A stretch of DNA of 64,000 nt from Streptomyces natalensis ATCC 27448 (GCF_000935125.1 NZ_JRKI01000062.1:124001-188000); one strand, 5' to 3'. Positions 34,070-44,880 are shown, counted from the stretch's first letter. Translations and numbers: made by a program. The notes: generated by a model from the letters alone, not told the origin.

Positions 34070-35704
34070 TCAGCCCAGCAGGCCGCCCAGCGTGCTGCCG
34101 CGGCCGGAGTCGCTCTGGGTGTCCGCGGAGCCGCTGTCCGTCCCGCCGTTGGTGCCGCCGCCCGTGCCGCCGGAACTCGGCGTGCTGTGGCTGGGCGACG
34201 AGGAGCGGGACGGGGTGGACCGCTGCGGCGAGCCGCTGGTGGTCGCGCCGCCGGGCTGGGCGGCACCGCTGGTCGTGCCCGCCGTGGGCGAGGTCGAGGC
34301 GGACGGCCGGCCGTGGCCCGCCCGCTTCGAGGCGTCGGCGGAGGGCGTGCCACGGCGGTGGAGGAGACCGTTGCCGAAGTGGTGGCGGGGCCGGGTGGTC
34401 TTCTTGCCGGGGCGTGGCAGCGGCGAACCGGGCAGGTTGTTGATCGCGGGCTCGCCGGGCCGCGGTACCGGAGCGACCGTCGTGGACCGTACGGCGCCGC
34501 CGAGCAGCGACCCGATCAGCAGGGTCAGCCCGGCCACGACGGCAGTCATCACGGCGCCGCGCCGCAGCACCCGGCGCCGCAGCTCACCGACCTCGACCCG
34601 CGGGCCGAGGCGCCTCCATGCCTCGCCGGCCAGCCGCCCGTCCATCGAGTACACCGGGGCGCCCGCAATGATCAGCGGGCTCCAGGCGGCGAGGTAGATG
34701 ATGTCGGGGGCGTCGTACGCCGGGACCGTGCGCCAGCTGACGGTCATCAGCAGCGCCGCCGAGAGCAGCGCGCCGATCGAGGCTGCGAGGCGCTGCCACA
34801 GTCCGCAGATGGTCAGGACGCCGACGACGACCTGGAGGAAGGCGACGGTCAGACCGGCGCCGACGGGGTGCGAGACGGCGAAGTCGCGCAGCGGCACCGC
34901 CAGCTCCCACGGGTCAAGTGACAGCAGCCACTTGACCATCGAGCCCCGCTCCCCGCCGTCGAAGTAGACGGGGTCGCAGAGCTTGCCCATCCCGGCGTAG
35001 ACCGAGATGAGGCCGAGGAAGATGCGCAGTGGCAGGAGGACGACGCCGAGGTTCATCCGGCGGCCGGGGTAGTAGGCGTGGCGTACCGATTCGGCGCCGC
35101 GCCGCCGGGTGTCGTAGGAGTTGCGGGCCTCGAAGCGGCCGTCGTCGTGCCCGTCGTCGTAGCCGTCGTCGTAGTGATCGTCGCCGTGGTCGTCGGTGCG
35201 GTCGCCGTCGCCGTGATCCTTGTCGGCGTAGGCACTGCCGACGGGGCGGACGCCGCGCAGCAGGGCGGTGTCGGAATCGAGGGGGCTGCGCTGGCCGACC
35301 ACGGTCGAGGCACGGCCCTCGTCGACGCGGATCCGCGGCAGCACCTGGGTCGTGCCGACGTCCTCGGCCGGGCCGCTGTCCAGGCCGACGCCCGCGTTGC
35401 GCACCGCGTGCAGGAGTTGGGTGGTGGCGCCTGCCGTGCCGCCCGGTGCCGTACGGCCGCTCCACACCACGGGCGCCCGTCGTCTGGCGGGGGCGGCCGA
35501 TCCCCGGATGACGGGGATGCGGGTGGTATCGACCATGGCATCGTCCGCCACGGGCGCGGCGAGCTGCACACGGAAGCTGGCGTGGTTGACAATGACCTGC
35601 GCGGGATCGCACGGCACCTTGACCGAGCTCAGGATGGGCTCGTCATCGAAGCCCGGCGAGCGTCCCCCCGTAGGCGTGCGGGGTGTTCTGGTGTCCACGC
35701 TCAT
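34070..35704 (-). CDS. DoxX-family membrane protein with long disordered tails
   Basis: A 544-residue protein. The first ~215 residues are hydrophilic with an Asp/His-rich stretch (DKDHGDGDRTDDHGDDHYDD) that could bind metal. Residues ~218-345 hold four membrane helices of the DoxX fold (LGVVLLPLRIFLGLISVYAGMGKL, VGAGLTVAFLQVVVGVLTICGLWQ). A further helix lies near 385-405, then a Ser/Thr/Pro/Gly-rich C-terminal tail of about 130 residues, probably outside the membrane. DoxX proteins relate to quinone or thiol redox systems, but the role here is unknown. Confidence 0.82.
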   Translation of the reverse strand: MSVDTRTPRTPTGGRSPGFDDEPILSSVKVPCDPAQVIVNHASFRVQLAAPVADDAMVDTTRIPVIRGSAAPARRRAPVVWSGRTAPGGTAGATTQLLHAVRNAGVGLDSGPAEDVGTTQVLPRIRVDEGRASTVVGQRSPLDSDTALLRGVRPVGSAYADKDHGDGDRTDDHGDDHYDDGYDDGHDDGRFEARNSYDTRRRGAESVRHAYYPGRRMNLGVVLLPLRIFLGLISVYAGMGKLCDPVYFDGGERGSMVKWLLSLDPWELAVPLRDFAVSHPVGAGLTVAFLQVVVGVLTICGLWQRLAASIGALLSAALLMTVSWRTVPAYDAPDIIYLAAWSPLIIAGAPVYSMDGRLAGEAWRRLGPRVEVGELRRRVLRRGAVMTAVVAGLTLLIGSLLGGAVRSTTVAPVPRPGEPAINNLPGSPLPRPGKKTTRPRHHFGNGLLHRRGTPSADASKRAGHGRPSASTSPTAGTTSGAAQPGGATTSGSPQRSTPSRSSSPSHSTPSSGGTGGGTNGGTDSGSADTQSDSGRGSTLGGLLG

Positions 35705-35849
35705 CTAACCGAGTGACCCGCGGTTAAGACACTGCCTTGACCGGTCCTCTCTGTCCGAGACGCGTCAAAAGACCGGGTGGTGGGCGCGCGCGGCGTGCGG
35801 CTGCTGCGCCGAACCGGTGAACGGCGTACGCAGGGTCAGGCTCTGCCCC

Positions 35850-35880
35850 AGGCCCCAGGCCCCAGGCCCCGGGCCCCGGA
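35850..35880. repeat. Short CAGGCCC tandem tract
   Basis: Several copies of CAGGCCC(C) in the 214-bp space between the DoxX gene start and the rlmB stop codon. Nothing else is recognised there. Confidence 0.6.
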
Positions 35881-35918
35881 CTGCGGCCGCTCGGCCGCCG
35901 CCCGGGGCGGGCGCGGGG

Positions 35919-36869
35919 TCAGGCGCGGCGGCGCGCCGCCTCCCACAGGACGACACCGGCCGCGACACCGGCGTTCAGCGACTCCGCGCCGCCCGGCATC
36001 GGGATCCGTACGCGCAGATCGCAGGTCTCGCCGACCAGCCGCGACAGGCCCTTGCCCTCGCTGCCGACGACGATGACGACCGGACCGTCCAGGACCTCCA
36101 GGTCCTGAAGCTCCGTGTCGCCGTCCGCGGCCAGGCCGACGACCGTGAGGCCGGCCTTCTGGTACGACTCCAGGGCGCGGGTCAGGTTGGTGGCGCGGGC
36201 CACCGGCGTACGGGCGGCGGTGCCCGCCGAGGTCTTCCAGGCGCCGGCCGTCATCCCGGCGGCACGGCGCTCGGGCACGACCACACCGTGGCCGCCGAAG
36301 GCGGAGACGGAGCGGACGACGGCGCCGAGGTTGCGCGGGTCGGTGACGCCGTCCAGCGCGACGATCAGCGGGTCCTCGCCGGCATCGAAGGCGGCCGCGG
36401 CGAGGTCCTCGGGGTGCGCGTAGTCGTACGGCGGGATCTGGGCGACCAGGCCCTGGTGGTTGAGCCCGTTGGTCATCCGGTCCAGCTCGGGACGCGGCGC
36501 CTCCATGAGGTTCATCCCGCGGTCGGCGGCGAGCTGGAGCGCCTCGCGCACGCGCTCGTCGCTGTCGATGAACTGCTGGACGTACAGCGTCGTGGCCGGT
36601 ACGCCCTCGCGCAGCGCCTCGACGACCGGGTTGCGGCCGACGACCAGCTCCGCGGTGCCCTTGGCGCCGCCGCGGCGCGGGGCCGGGCGCTTGGCCTCCT
36701 GCTTGGCCTTGGCGCTGGCCACGCGGTTCTTGACGTGTCCCTTGCGCGCGGAGGCGGGCGGGGTGGGGCCCTTGCCCTCCAGGCTCCGGCGCCGCTTACC
36801 GCCACTGCCGACCTGGGCGCCCTTCTTGTTGGACGTGCGGCGGTTCCTGCGCTGGCTGTTGCCGGCCAT
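35919..36869 (-). CDS. rlmB: 23S rRNA (guanosine-2251-2'-O)-methyltransferase RlmB
   Basis: A 316-residue SPOUT methyltransferase. The first ~75 residues are very basic and disordered, then an L30e-like substrate-binding domain (ELVVGRNPVVEALREG) and the knotted SPOUT domain with motif 1 VTDPRNLGAVVRS, motif 2 VIVVGSEGKGLSRLV and motif 3 IPMPGGAESLNAGVAAGVVLWEA. It methylates 23S rRNA with SAM. It follows cysS on the same strand by 128 bp, an arrangement conserved in actinobacteria. Confidence 0.94.
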   Translation of the reverse strand: MAGNSQRRNRRTSNKKGAQVGSGGKRRRSLEGKGPTPPASARKGHVKNRVASAKAKQEAKRPAPRRGGAKGTAELVVGRNPVVEALREGVPATTLYVQQFIDSDERVREALQLAADRGMNLMEAPRPELDRMTNGLNHQGLVAQIPPYDYAHPEDLAAAAFDAGEDPLIVALDGVTDPRNLGAVVRSVSAFGGHGVVVPERRAAGMTAGAWKTSAGTAARTPVARATNLTRALESYQKAGLTVVGLAADGDTELQDLEVLDGPVVIVVGSEGKGLSRLVGETCDLRVRIPMPGGAESLNAGVAAGVVLWEAARRRA

Positions 36870-36997
36870 GGGTCACCTGTTTCTTCACTGCTCTCGACGT
36901 CTCGCGACGTGGAGTGGATACGTACGTATGGACTGAGTGTCGCCCGCGGCCACCGGGAAGGGCGAATCCGGGTGGCCGGGCACGGGCGCGAGCGGGG

Positions 36998-38392
<1,395 letters not shown>

Positions 38393-38497
38393 GGAACCAG
38401 GGTAGTCGGAAGCAGGCAGTGCCCCGTGACCCGTGGGCCGCGGGGTCACACAACCGTGACACTCGCCCGATTCGCCGGATACGCCCGGGCGACGCCG

Positions 38498-38902
38498 TCA
38501 GATCCTGCCGACCACCTTGCGCGGTGTGATCCGCACGACCAGCCGCTGGGCATCGTCCTTGGCCGCCGGGTTGAACTCCGCGTACGGCTTGCCCGTGTAC
38601 TTATGGGACAGCTCATTGATCAACTCCTGGCCGCCCTCGGTGGTGAGCGAGACGGAGCCACGGATCTCGGCGTAGGAGTACGGGGCGTCGAAGGGCTGGA
38701 CGACGACCGACACCCGCGGGTCGCGACGCAGGTTGGCGGCCTTGCGGCGGTCCACGGTCGTCGAGATCAGCAGGTCGTCGCCGTCCCGCTTCACCCAGAC
38801 CGGGGAGGCTTGGGGGCTGCCGTCGGGCTGGACGGTCGTCAGCGTCACGAAGACGGGGCTGTCGAGCAGTTGCTTGAGGTCGTCGGACAGTGCGGCGGTC
38901 AC
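38498..38902 (-). CDS. PPOX-class F420-dependent oxidoreductase
   Basis: A 134-residue split-barrel protein: VFVTLTTVQPDGSPQASPVWVKRDGDDLLIST is the typical start of the F420/FMN-binding PPOX class, and RKAANLRRDPRVSVVV the next block. Actinobacterial members reduce substrates with F420H2, including biliverdin or quinones. It is isolated on the minus strand between ispF and cysS. Confidence 0.88.
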   Translation of the reverse strand: MTAALSDDLKQLLDSPVFVTLTTVQPDGSPQASPVWVKRDGDDLLISTTVDRRKAANLRRDPRVSVVVQPFDAPYSYAEIRGSVSLTTEGGQELINELSHKYTGKPYAEFNPAAKDDAQRLVVRITPRKVVGRI

Positions 38903-39021
38903 GGGGGATCCTTCCTGCGGGCCATACCTGCGGACACATGCGCTCCGAATGGTTCCTCAACACCCGCACGGCGTCCGGCATTCCCGCGTTGTACGCGCCG
39001 GGATCCGGTGCGTCCGCCGGT

Positions 39022-39537
39022 TCAGACGGTACGGACCACCAGCGCCGTGGCCACCGCAGCCAGTCCCTCGGCCCGACCGGTCAGCCCGAGCCCGTCCGTC
39101 GTCGTCCCGGACACCGAGACCGGCGCGCCGACCGCCGCCGACAGCGCCTTCTGCGCCTCGTCGCGCCGCTTGCCGACCTTGGGCCGTACGCCGATGACCT
39201 GCACCGCGACATTGCCGATGGCGAACCCTTCGGCCCGTACGATGCGCGCGGCCTCGGCCAGCAGCGTCACTCCGGAGGCGCCGGACCACTCGGGGCGACC
39301 GGTGCCGAAGTGCGCGCCGAGGTCGCCGACGCCGGCGGCGGAGAACAGCGCGTCACAGGCGGCGTGCGCGGCCACATCGCCGTCGCTGTGCCCGGCCAGG
39401 CCGTATTCCTCGTCCTCCCACAGCAGCCCGGCGCACCACAGCTCGCGGCCGCGCTCGAAGGCGTGCACGTCCGTGCCGATGCCGACGAGGGGGATGCCGG
39501 GGAGACCGCCGGCGGGGCTCGGCTCAGACATAGCCAT
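39022..39537 (-). CDS. ispF: 2-C-methyl-D-erythritol 2,4-cyclodiphosphate synthase
   Basis: A 171-residue trimeric MEP-pathway enzyme. GIGTDVHAF supplies the zinc Asp and His, GHSDGDVAAHAACDALFSAAGVGDLGAHF is the family signature, and TTTDGLGLTGRAEGLAA the C-terminal nucleotide-binding part. Its start lies 14 bp inside the end of ispD, so the two are translationally coupled. Together they supply isoprenoid precursors. Confidence 0.95.
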   Translation of the reverse strand: MAMSEPSPAGGLPGIPLVGIGTDVHAFERGRELWCAGLLWEDEEYGLAGHSDGDVAAHAACDALFSAAGVGDLGAHFGTGRPEWSGASGVTLLAEAARIVRAEGFAIGNVAVQVIGVRPKVGKRRDEAQKALSAAVGAPVSVSGTTTDGLGLTGRAEGLAAVATALVVRTV

Positions 39538-40279
39538 CGGTGGCCCTCCTACGGGCGAGTACGGCCTCGGCCAGGACCAGGTCCAGCGGCCGGGTCACCT
39601 TGAACGCTTCCTCGTGGCCGGGCACGACCACGACCGGCTGCCCGAGCCGTTCGACCAGCCCGGCGTCGTCGGTGGCGCCCTCGCCCTCGACGACGGTGTC
39701 ATGCGCCTTGAGCAGGGTCTCGCGGTCGAAGCCCTGCGGCGTCTGTACGGCGCGCAGCAGCGCCCGCTCCGGGGTGCCGACGACCGGCTCCGGGGTGCCC
39801 TGCGGCTGCGGTGCGACCTGCTTGACGGTGTCGGCCAGCGGCAGCGCCGGGACGACGGCGGGCGCACCGGCCCGTACGGCGGCGATCACCGCGTCGACGG
39901 TGTCGACGGGGACCAGCGGGCGGGCCGCGTCGTGCACCAGCACCACGTCGATGGCCTCCGGCAGCGCCGCGAGCCCGAGCCGAACGGACTCCTGGCGGGT
40001 CGCGCCACCGGGGACGACGACCAGGTCGGTGCGGTCGCCGAGCGGATGCTCGTCGAGATGGTGGCGGACCTCGGGGGCGCCGTCGGGCGGGGCTACCACC
40101 ACGACGAGGGACACGGCGCGCGACGCGGCCATCGCGCGGACGGCGTGCACCAGCATGGGGGTGCCGCCCAGGGCACGCAGCGCCTTGGGGGCACCGGGGC
40201 CGAGCCGGACGCCGCGGCCGGCGGCGGGGATCACGGCGGCGGTGCGGATCGGACTGGTGGGGCGGGAGGGATCTGACAT
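39524..40279 (-). CDS. ispD: 2-C-methyl-D-erythritol 4-phosphate cytidylyltransferase
   Basis: A 251-residue enzyme transferring CMP to MEP. The CTP-binding signature is AAVIPAAGRGVRLGPGAPKALRAL, and VLVHDAARPLVP and AVQTPQGFDRETLLKAH are conserved active-site blocks. The start at 40279 (MSDPSRP) fits the family; the frame is open 60 codons further upstream without homology. First gene of the ispDF pair. Confidence 0.95.
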   Translation of the reverse strand: MSDPSRPTSPIRTAAVIPAAGRGVRLGPGAPKALRALGGTPMLVHAVRAMAASRAVSLVVVVAPPDGAPEVRHHLDEHPLGDRTDLVVVPGGATRQESVRLGLAALPEAIDVVLVHDAARPLVPVDTVDAVIAAVRAGAPAVVPALPLADTVKQVAPQPQGTPEPVVGTPERALLRAVQTPQGFDRETLLKAHDTVVEGEGATDDAGLVERLGQPVVVVPGHEEAFKVTRPLDLVLAEAVLARRRATDGYV

Positions 40280-40706
40280 CGAAGGCTCCGGAGTCCGGGG
40301 CTGGCCCGGAATTGGCGCAGACAGGTTTGTTTCCTCGTCCGAGGTGGGTATGGCCTGGGCGTACCCCCTGCTCGCAGAGCCGGGGGAGTGCCGGGCGCGA
40401 CGTCTTGACCGGACCCTTCCGTGACATCGGTCGAGTCGGCTGCCCGGGCCCGGCACACCACAGGTGCGTACGACGGACGTCCATCACATCCGGCGTCGCC
40501 GACACGCAGCCGACACGCAGTAGATGTGTCGCAGCGTAGATATGCCGCAGCGCCCGGCAACAGACCCCTCCGTCGGAGGCGGTCGTCACTCGGGCACCGC
40601 GGCATTGCTACGTCGCATCACGTCATATCAAGCTCAAGCGGTTCTTGACTGACGTTGCTGTGCTGCTTGCTGACACTGCGCGTCGTGGCGTACGTCGGTT
40701 GCGCCG
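40280..40706. other. Gene-free stretch between carD and ispD
   Basis: 427 bp downstream of carD. It should contain the ispD promoter if ispDF is not read from carD. I see short ACACGCAG and GTCGCAGCGTAGATATGCCGCAGCG repeats but no convincing terminator or operator. Confidence 0.4.
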
Positions 40707-41189
40707 TCAGGACGCGAGGACCTCGTCGAGCAGGGTCTCGGCCTTGTCTTCGTTGGTGTTCTCCGCGAGGGCGAGCTCGCTCACCAGGATCTGGCGGGCC
40801 TTGGCCAGCATCCTCTTCTCACCGGCGGAGAGTCCGCGCTCGCGCTCACGACGCCACAGGTCACGCACTACCTCGGCGACCTTGATGACATCGCCAGAGG
40901 CGAGCTTCTCGAGATTTGCCTTGTAGCGACGGGACCAGTTCGTGGGCTCTTCGGCATACGGTGCACGCAGCACCTCGAAGACCCGGTCCAGCCCGTCCTG
41001 ACCAACCACGTCGCGTACGCCGACGAACTCCGCATTGTCCGCTGGCACACGAACAGTCAAGTCGCCCTGGGCGACCTTCAGCACCAAGTAGGTCTTGTCC
41101 ACGCCTTTGATCTGGCGAGTTTCGATGGCCTCGATCAGCGCGGCCCCGTGATGGGGATAGACCACGGTGTCGCCAACCTTGAACGTCAT
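40707..41189 (-). CDS. carD: CarD-type RNA polymerase-binding regulator
   Basis: A 160-residue protein. The N-terminal Tudor-like RNAP-interaction domain starts MTFKVGDTVVYPHHGAALIEAIE; the C-terminal helical DNA-binding domain includes NWSRRYKANLEKLASGD and EVVRDLWRRERERGLSAGEKRML. CarD stabilises the open promoter complex, chiefly at rRNA and stress promoters, and is essential in mycobacteria. The start at 41189 follows GGAAGGGGTACC. The frame is open upstream, but the family begins at this Met. Confidence 0.95.
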   Translation of the reverse strand: MTFKVGDTVVYPHHGAALIEAIETRQIKGVDKTYLVLKVAQGDLTVRVPADNAEFVGVRDVVGQDGLDRVFEVLRAPYAEEPTNWSRRYKANLEKLASGDVIKVAEVVRDLWRRERERGLSAGEKRMLAKARQILVSELALAENTNEDKAETLLDEVLAS

Positions 41190-42026
41190 GTGACAGGTAC
41201 CCCTTCCGTGGCTATCCACGCTAACACGGGACGGGGCCGTTCTGAATGGCGTTTTCGCAGGTCAGGGCATATCTCGGGGCTTGACAACAGCGGTGCGAAC
41301 GTGCTGCGAGGGGTCTCGCAATGCGGGTATTCGCAGGTCGGAGGGGCTTCACAGGTGAGCGGAAACGTGGCCGTCACACACCCGGAAGCCGTAGATCAAC
41401 GGGGCGAAAGTCCCGTTTTGCGGAGATCCGTATGAGCGACTTCAGCTACTCCGTTCGGTTGCTCGCAGCCCCTTCGGTCCGTTTCTCGAATTGATCAACG
41501 ACCGCTCTCCGAGCATGTTGATCAATTCCTCGCGACGCGCGCATTCCCCGCGAATACTGCTTTTCACCGGGGGAAACGCGCCGACCGCCGACCGGGCCGG
41601 AGTGTTCTCGCCGGAACACACACTCCTGGGGATTATTCAAACCGGCTTCTCGGGACACGCCGGAACGACTTCTGGACCCGTCCGGGGATTGTTGTTCCGG
41701 GTGACCGACGAGGCGCGGAGGTGACGCCGGGGCGACGCAGGAGGGGTGTCGGCGTGGCGGTGGTGGGGTGTCGCGCCGGGCGGCCGGGGAGACCCGCCGT
41801 CGCCCCCGTTCACCCCCGCCCCGCTCGCCCCACGGGGCCGCGGACCGGGCTGGGGGCGGGTCGGGTGCGGCGGCGTGAGGACGGCTCGGTAACCTAGCGG
41901 CGCTGACACACCCTTAGGGCGGCTTTACGTGCCCGTCGCCATGACGCGTACGCAAGACCGCCGCTGCCCATCCGCGACCGGGCAAGAAGTTCGGCCGCCG
42001 TAGCTCGTCAAGGAGATGCCGCCGCC
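41190..42026. other. Large intergenic region between divergent carD and the lipoprotein gene
   Basis: 837 bp with no supported gene. It contains a short hairpin AACGGG-GCGAAAGT-CCCGTT followed by TT at about 41399-41418, and a striking inverted repeat at 41490-41530. The carD promoter should lie in the left part and the lipoprotein promoter in the right. Confidence 0.55.
41490..41530. promoter_or_regulatory. GAATTGATCAAC-N17-GTTGATCAATTC inverted repeat
   Basis: Perfect 12-bp arms separated by 17 bp. Each arm itself contains the palindrome TTGATCAA, so it can also be read as two operators with centres 28 bp apart. AT-rich compared with its surroundings. The binding protein is unknown. Confidence 0.7.
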
Positions 42027-42674
42027 GTGAGCCGCAGCCTTCGACGCGGCGTCCTCGCCGCCACCGTCCTTTCGCTCTCCGTCGTCTCGCTGTCCGCCTG
42101 CGGGGCCGGTGGAGACGCGCAGACGCTGCAGGTCAAGCCGGACAACGCCGCGACCTCCGTCGGCGACATCAAGATCCAGAACGCCAATGTGATCACCCAG
42201 CCCGAGCTGACCGCCAAGGGCCCGGCCGTGATCAGCGCGACGGTCTTCAACAGCGGCACCAAGGACCAGAAGCTGACCGCGATCACCGTCAACGGGACCG
42301 GCGCGTCGGCCACGCTCAAGGCGGCCTCCGGTTCGGGCACGATCACCGTGCCGGCCGGCGGCTCCGTCGTCATCGGCGGCAAGGGCAACGCCTCGGCCGT
42401 CCTGGCCAGCGGGCGCGAGGCCGTCAAGGACGGCGACATCCAGCCCCTGACATTCGCCTTCAGCTCCACCGGCAAGGTGCAGCTGGGCGCCTACGTCGTC
42501 CCGGCGAAGAACTACTTCGTGGGCTTCGGGCCCACCCAGATGCCGCAGCCCTCCGGCTCGCCGTCCGCCTCCGGCAAGCCGTCCGGCTCCGCCAGCCCGT
42601 CCACGTCGGGCAAGCCGACGGCGTCGGCCACCCCGTCCGGCACGGCCTCCCAGTCGGCCCACCAGGGGCACTGA
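42027..42674 (+). CDS. PCuAC/DUF461-like lipoprotein
   Basis: A 215-residue exported protein. Signal peptide with lipobox SLSACG (cleavage before the Cys at about residue 25). The mature domain (to about 165) is a beta-sandwich resembling the PCuAC/DUF461 copper-chaperone-like fold, but I do not see the Met/His copper ligands clearly, so copper binding is doubtful. The last ~45 residues are a Ser/Pro/Gly/Thr-rich tail ending HQGH. The GTG start has AAGGAGATG upstream. A strong hairpin follows. Confidence 0.78.
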   Translation: MSRSLRRGVLAATVLSLSVVSLSACGAGGDAQTLQVKPDNAATSVGDIKIQNANVITQPELTAKGPAVISATVFNSGTKDQKLTAITVNGTGASATLKAASGSGTITVPAGGSVVIGGKGNASAVLASGREAVKDGDIQPLTFAFSSTGKVQLGAYVVPAKNYFVGFGPTQMPQPSGSPSASGKPSGSASPSTSGKPTASATPSGTASQSAHQGH

Positions 42675-42704
42675 GCCCCCCTCCGGGACTTCCGGGACAC
42701 ACAC

Positions 42705-42753
42705 AGACGCGTCAGGGCGCCCCTCCGGCCGGGAGGGGCGCCCTGACGCGTCT
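42705..42753. terminator. Bidirectional terminator between lipoprotein and phoP genes
   Basis: A perfect 22-bp inverted repeat beginning AGACGCGTCAGGGCGCC with a 5-bp loop (42727-42731). It lies 30 bp past the lipoprotein stop and 60 bp past the phoP stop on the opposite strand, so it can end both transcripts. Confidence 0.9.
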
Positions 42754-42813
42754 GCACGCGTCTGTACGCGCGCGTCCTGCTGTGGCCGGCCACCGGCCCT
42801 GGCCGCGGCCGGC

Positions 42814-43494
42814 CTACGGCTCGAACTTGTAGCCCAGGCCGCGGACCGTGACCAGATAGCGCGGCGCGCCCGGGTCGGGCTCGATCTTGGCGCGCAGGCG
42901 CTTGACGTGGACGTCGAGGGTCTTGGTGTCGCCCACGTAGTCGGCACCCCAGACGCGGTCGATCAGCTGCATACGGGTCAGCACCCGGCCGGCGTTGCGC
43001 AGCAGCATCTCCAGGAGGTCGAACTCCTTGAGGGGCAGATCGACCTTGCCGCCGGAGACCGTGACGACATGGCGGTCCACGTCCATCCGGACCGGGCCGG
43101 CCTCCAGGGCCTGCGGGGCGACCTCCTCCGGCTCGCCGCGGCGGCGCAGCACGGCACGGATGCGAGCGACCAGTTCGCGGGAGGAGAAGGGCTTGGTGAC
43201 GTAGTCGTCGGCTCCTATTTCCAGGCCGACGACCTTGTCGATCTCGCTGTCCTTGGCGGTCACCATGATGACCGGGACATTGGAACGGCCACGCAGCTGG
43301 CGGCAGACCTCAGTGCCGGGCAGGCCCGGCAGCATCAGGTCCAGGAGGACGAGGTCGGCACCGTTGCGCTCGAACTCGTCCAGACCGTCAGGGCCCGTAG
43401 CCGCGATGGCGACCTCGAAACCCTCCTTGCGGAGCATGTACGACAGTGCGTCGCTGAACGATTCCTCGTCCTCGACAACGAGCACTCGGGTCAC
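42814..43494 (-). CDS. phoP: Phosphate response regulator PhoP
   Basis: A 226-residue OmpR-class regulator. The receiver has VVEDEESF, phospho-Asp in LVLLDLMLPG and the switch Thr/Lys in MVTAKDS and DDYVTKPF; the C-terminal winged helix includes LPLKEFDLLEMLLRNAGRVLTR and TLDVHVKRLRAKIE. In Streptomyces PhoP activates phosphate-scavenging genes and represses secondary metabolism. Its end-start overlap with phoR is 4 bp (ATGA, with phoR upstream in the frame of this strand's neighbour), and PHO boxes lie before phoR/phoU. Confidence 0.95.
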   Translation of the reverse strand: MTRVLVVEDEESFSDALSYMLRKEGFEVAIAATGPDGLDEFERNGADLVLLDLMLPGLPGTEVCRQLRGRSNVPVIMVTAKDSEIDKVVGLEIGADDYVTKPFSSRELVARIRAVLRRRGEPEEVAPQALEAGPVRMDVDRHVVTVSGGKVDLPLKEFDLLEMLLRNAGRVLTRMQLIDRVWGADYVGDTKTLDVHVKRLRAKIEPDPGAPRYLVTVRGLGYKFEP

Positions 43495-44774
43495 GGAAGG
43501 ACCTCCGGGGCAGGGTGTGCTGGCAGCGGATCGTTGAAGGTCTCGTACGGGCGGTCCTCATCCGGGCGGTCCTCGTCGTCGAGGCCCTCCGGGGTGAGGC
43601 CGGCGGGCCGTTCGCGGTCGCGGACGGCACCGGCTTCCGGGAGACGCAGGGTGAAGGTGGAGCCCTGTCCCTCAGCGCTCCACACCGTGACCTCTCCGCC
43701 GTGGGAGGCGGCCACGTGTTTGACGATGGCGAGGCCGAGGCCGGTCCCGCCGGTGGCGCGCGAGCGCGCCGGGTCCACTCGGTAGAACCGCTCGAAGATG
43801 CGGTCCCGGTCCTTCTCGGAGATCCCGATGCCCTGGTCGGTCACGGCGATCTCGATCAGGTCTCCTCCGGGCGCGGAGATCCGGCGCCCGGCGATCCCGA
43901 CCCGGGTGCGGGCCGGGGAGTAGTTGACGGCGTTCTCGACGAGGTTGCCGAGGGCCGCGGCGAGCTGGCCGCGATTTCCCCATACATGCAGGTCGGCGGC
44001 GCCTCCGGCGGCCATGGTGATCTGCTTCGTACCGGCCTGCTGGCGGCAGCGGTCGATCGCCTCGGCGACCAGTTCGTCGACGCGGACCGGCTCGGCGTCC
44101 TCCAGCGGGTCGTCGTTCTGGACCCGGGAGAGGTCGATCAGCTCCTGGACGAGGCTGGTCAGGCGGGTGGCTTCGTTCTGCATCCGGCCGGCGAAGCGGG
44201 TGACTGCCTCGGGGTCGTCGCTGGCGTCCATCACCGCCTCGGACAGCAGGGAGAGGGCGCCGACGGGGGTCTTGAGCTCATGGCTGACGTTGGCCACGAA
44301 GTCGCGCCGGACCGCCTCTATCCGTCGGGCCTCGGTGAGGTCCTCGACCAGCAGGAGGACGAGGCGGGAGCCGAGCGGGGCGACCCGGGCGGAGACGGCG
44401 AGGGCGTCCCCGCGGCCCGTGCCACGGCGCGGCAGATCCAGCTCGACCTGGCGTATCTCGCCGTCCCGGCGGGTGTCGCGGGCCATCTGCATCATCGGTT
44501 CGACGGCGAGCTTGCCGCCGCGGACCAGCCCGAGGGCGTACGCGGCGGAGCTGGCCTTGACGACGGAGTCGGCCTCGTCGAGGACGACGGCGGAGGAGCG
44601 CAGTACCGACAGGACGGTGTCGACGCCGGGCGGCAGCACGGCATCGGTGTGCAGGGACGTCCGCGTGGGCTTGGCCTGGTCGCGTTCACTCCAGCGGAAC
44701 GCCAGCATGGCGAAGACGCCGGTGCACAGTCCGGCGATCGCTGCCACTGCGGCAACCGCCGCGTCCACGTTCAT
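43491..44774 (-). CDS. phoR: Phosphate sensor histidine kinase PhoR
   Basis: A 427-residue kinase with a single N-terminal membrane helix (VDAAVAAVAAIAGLCTGVFAMLAF), a PAS-like region, HisKA with phospho-His in FVANVSHELKTPVGAL, and an HATPase domain (NLVENAVNYSP, VTDQGIGISEKDRDRIFERFYRVD, GTGLGLAIVKHVAASHGG). The ATG at 44774 is the family start. On the minus strand phoR precedes phoP, with the phoR stop overlapping the phoP start. It senses phosphate shortage together with PhoU and the Pst transporter. Confidence 0.95.
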   Translation of the reverse strand: MNVDAAVAAVAAIAGLCTGVFAMLAFRWSERDQAKPTRTSLHTDAVLPPGVDTVLSVLRSSAVVLDEADSVVKASSAAYALGLVRGGKLAVEPMMQMARDTRRDGEIRQVELDLPRRGTGRGDALAVSARVAPLGSRLVLLLVEDLTEARRIEAVRRDFVANVSHELKTPVGALSLLSEAVMDASDDPEAVTRFAGRMQNEATRLTSLVQELIDLSRVQNDDPLEDAEPVRVDELVAEAIDRCRQQAGTKQITMAAGGAADLHVWGNRGQLAAALGNLVENAVNYSPARTRVGIAGRRISAPGGDLIEIAVTDQGIGISEKDRDRIFERFYRVDPARSRATGGTGLGLAIVKHVAASHGGEVTVWSAEGQGSTFTLRLPEAGAVRDRERPAGLTPEGLDDEDRPDEDRPYETFNDPLPAHPAPEVLP

Positions 44775-44847
44775 GACTCCAGCGTATGCGGCAGGTCGGA
44801 CACTCCCCCAGCGCTGCGCAGATCTGCTCAAACAGCCGTCGCCCAGA

Positions 44848-44880
44848 GTTCACCCTTACGTCGGTACCGGTTCACTCCGG
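44848..44880. promoter_or_regulatory. PHO box 1
   Basis: Direct repeat units of 11 bp: GTTCACCCTTA, CGTCGGTACCG, GTTCACTCCGG. The first and third match the PhoP unit (GTTCACC plus 4 variable bases). It lies 75 bp upstream of phoR, between the divergent phoRP and phoU transcripts. Confidence 0.88.
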
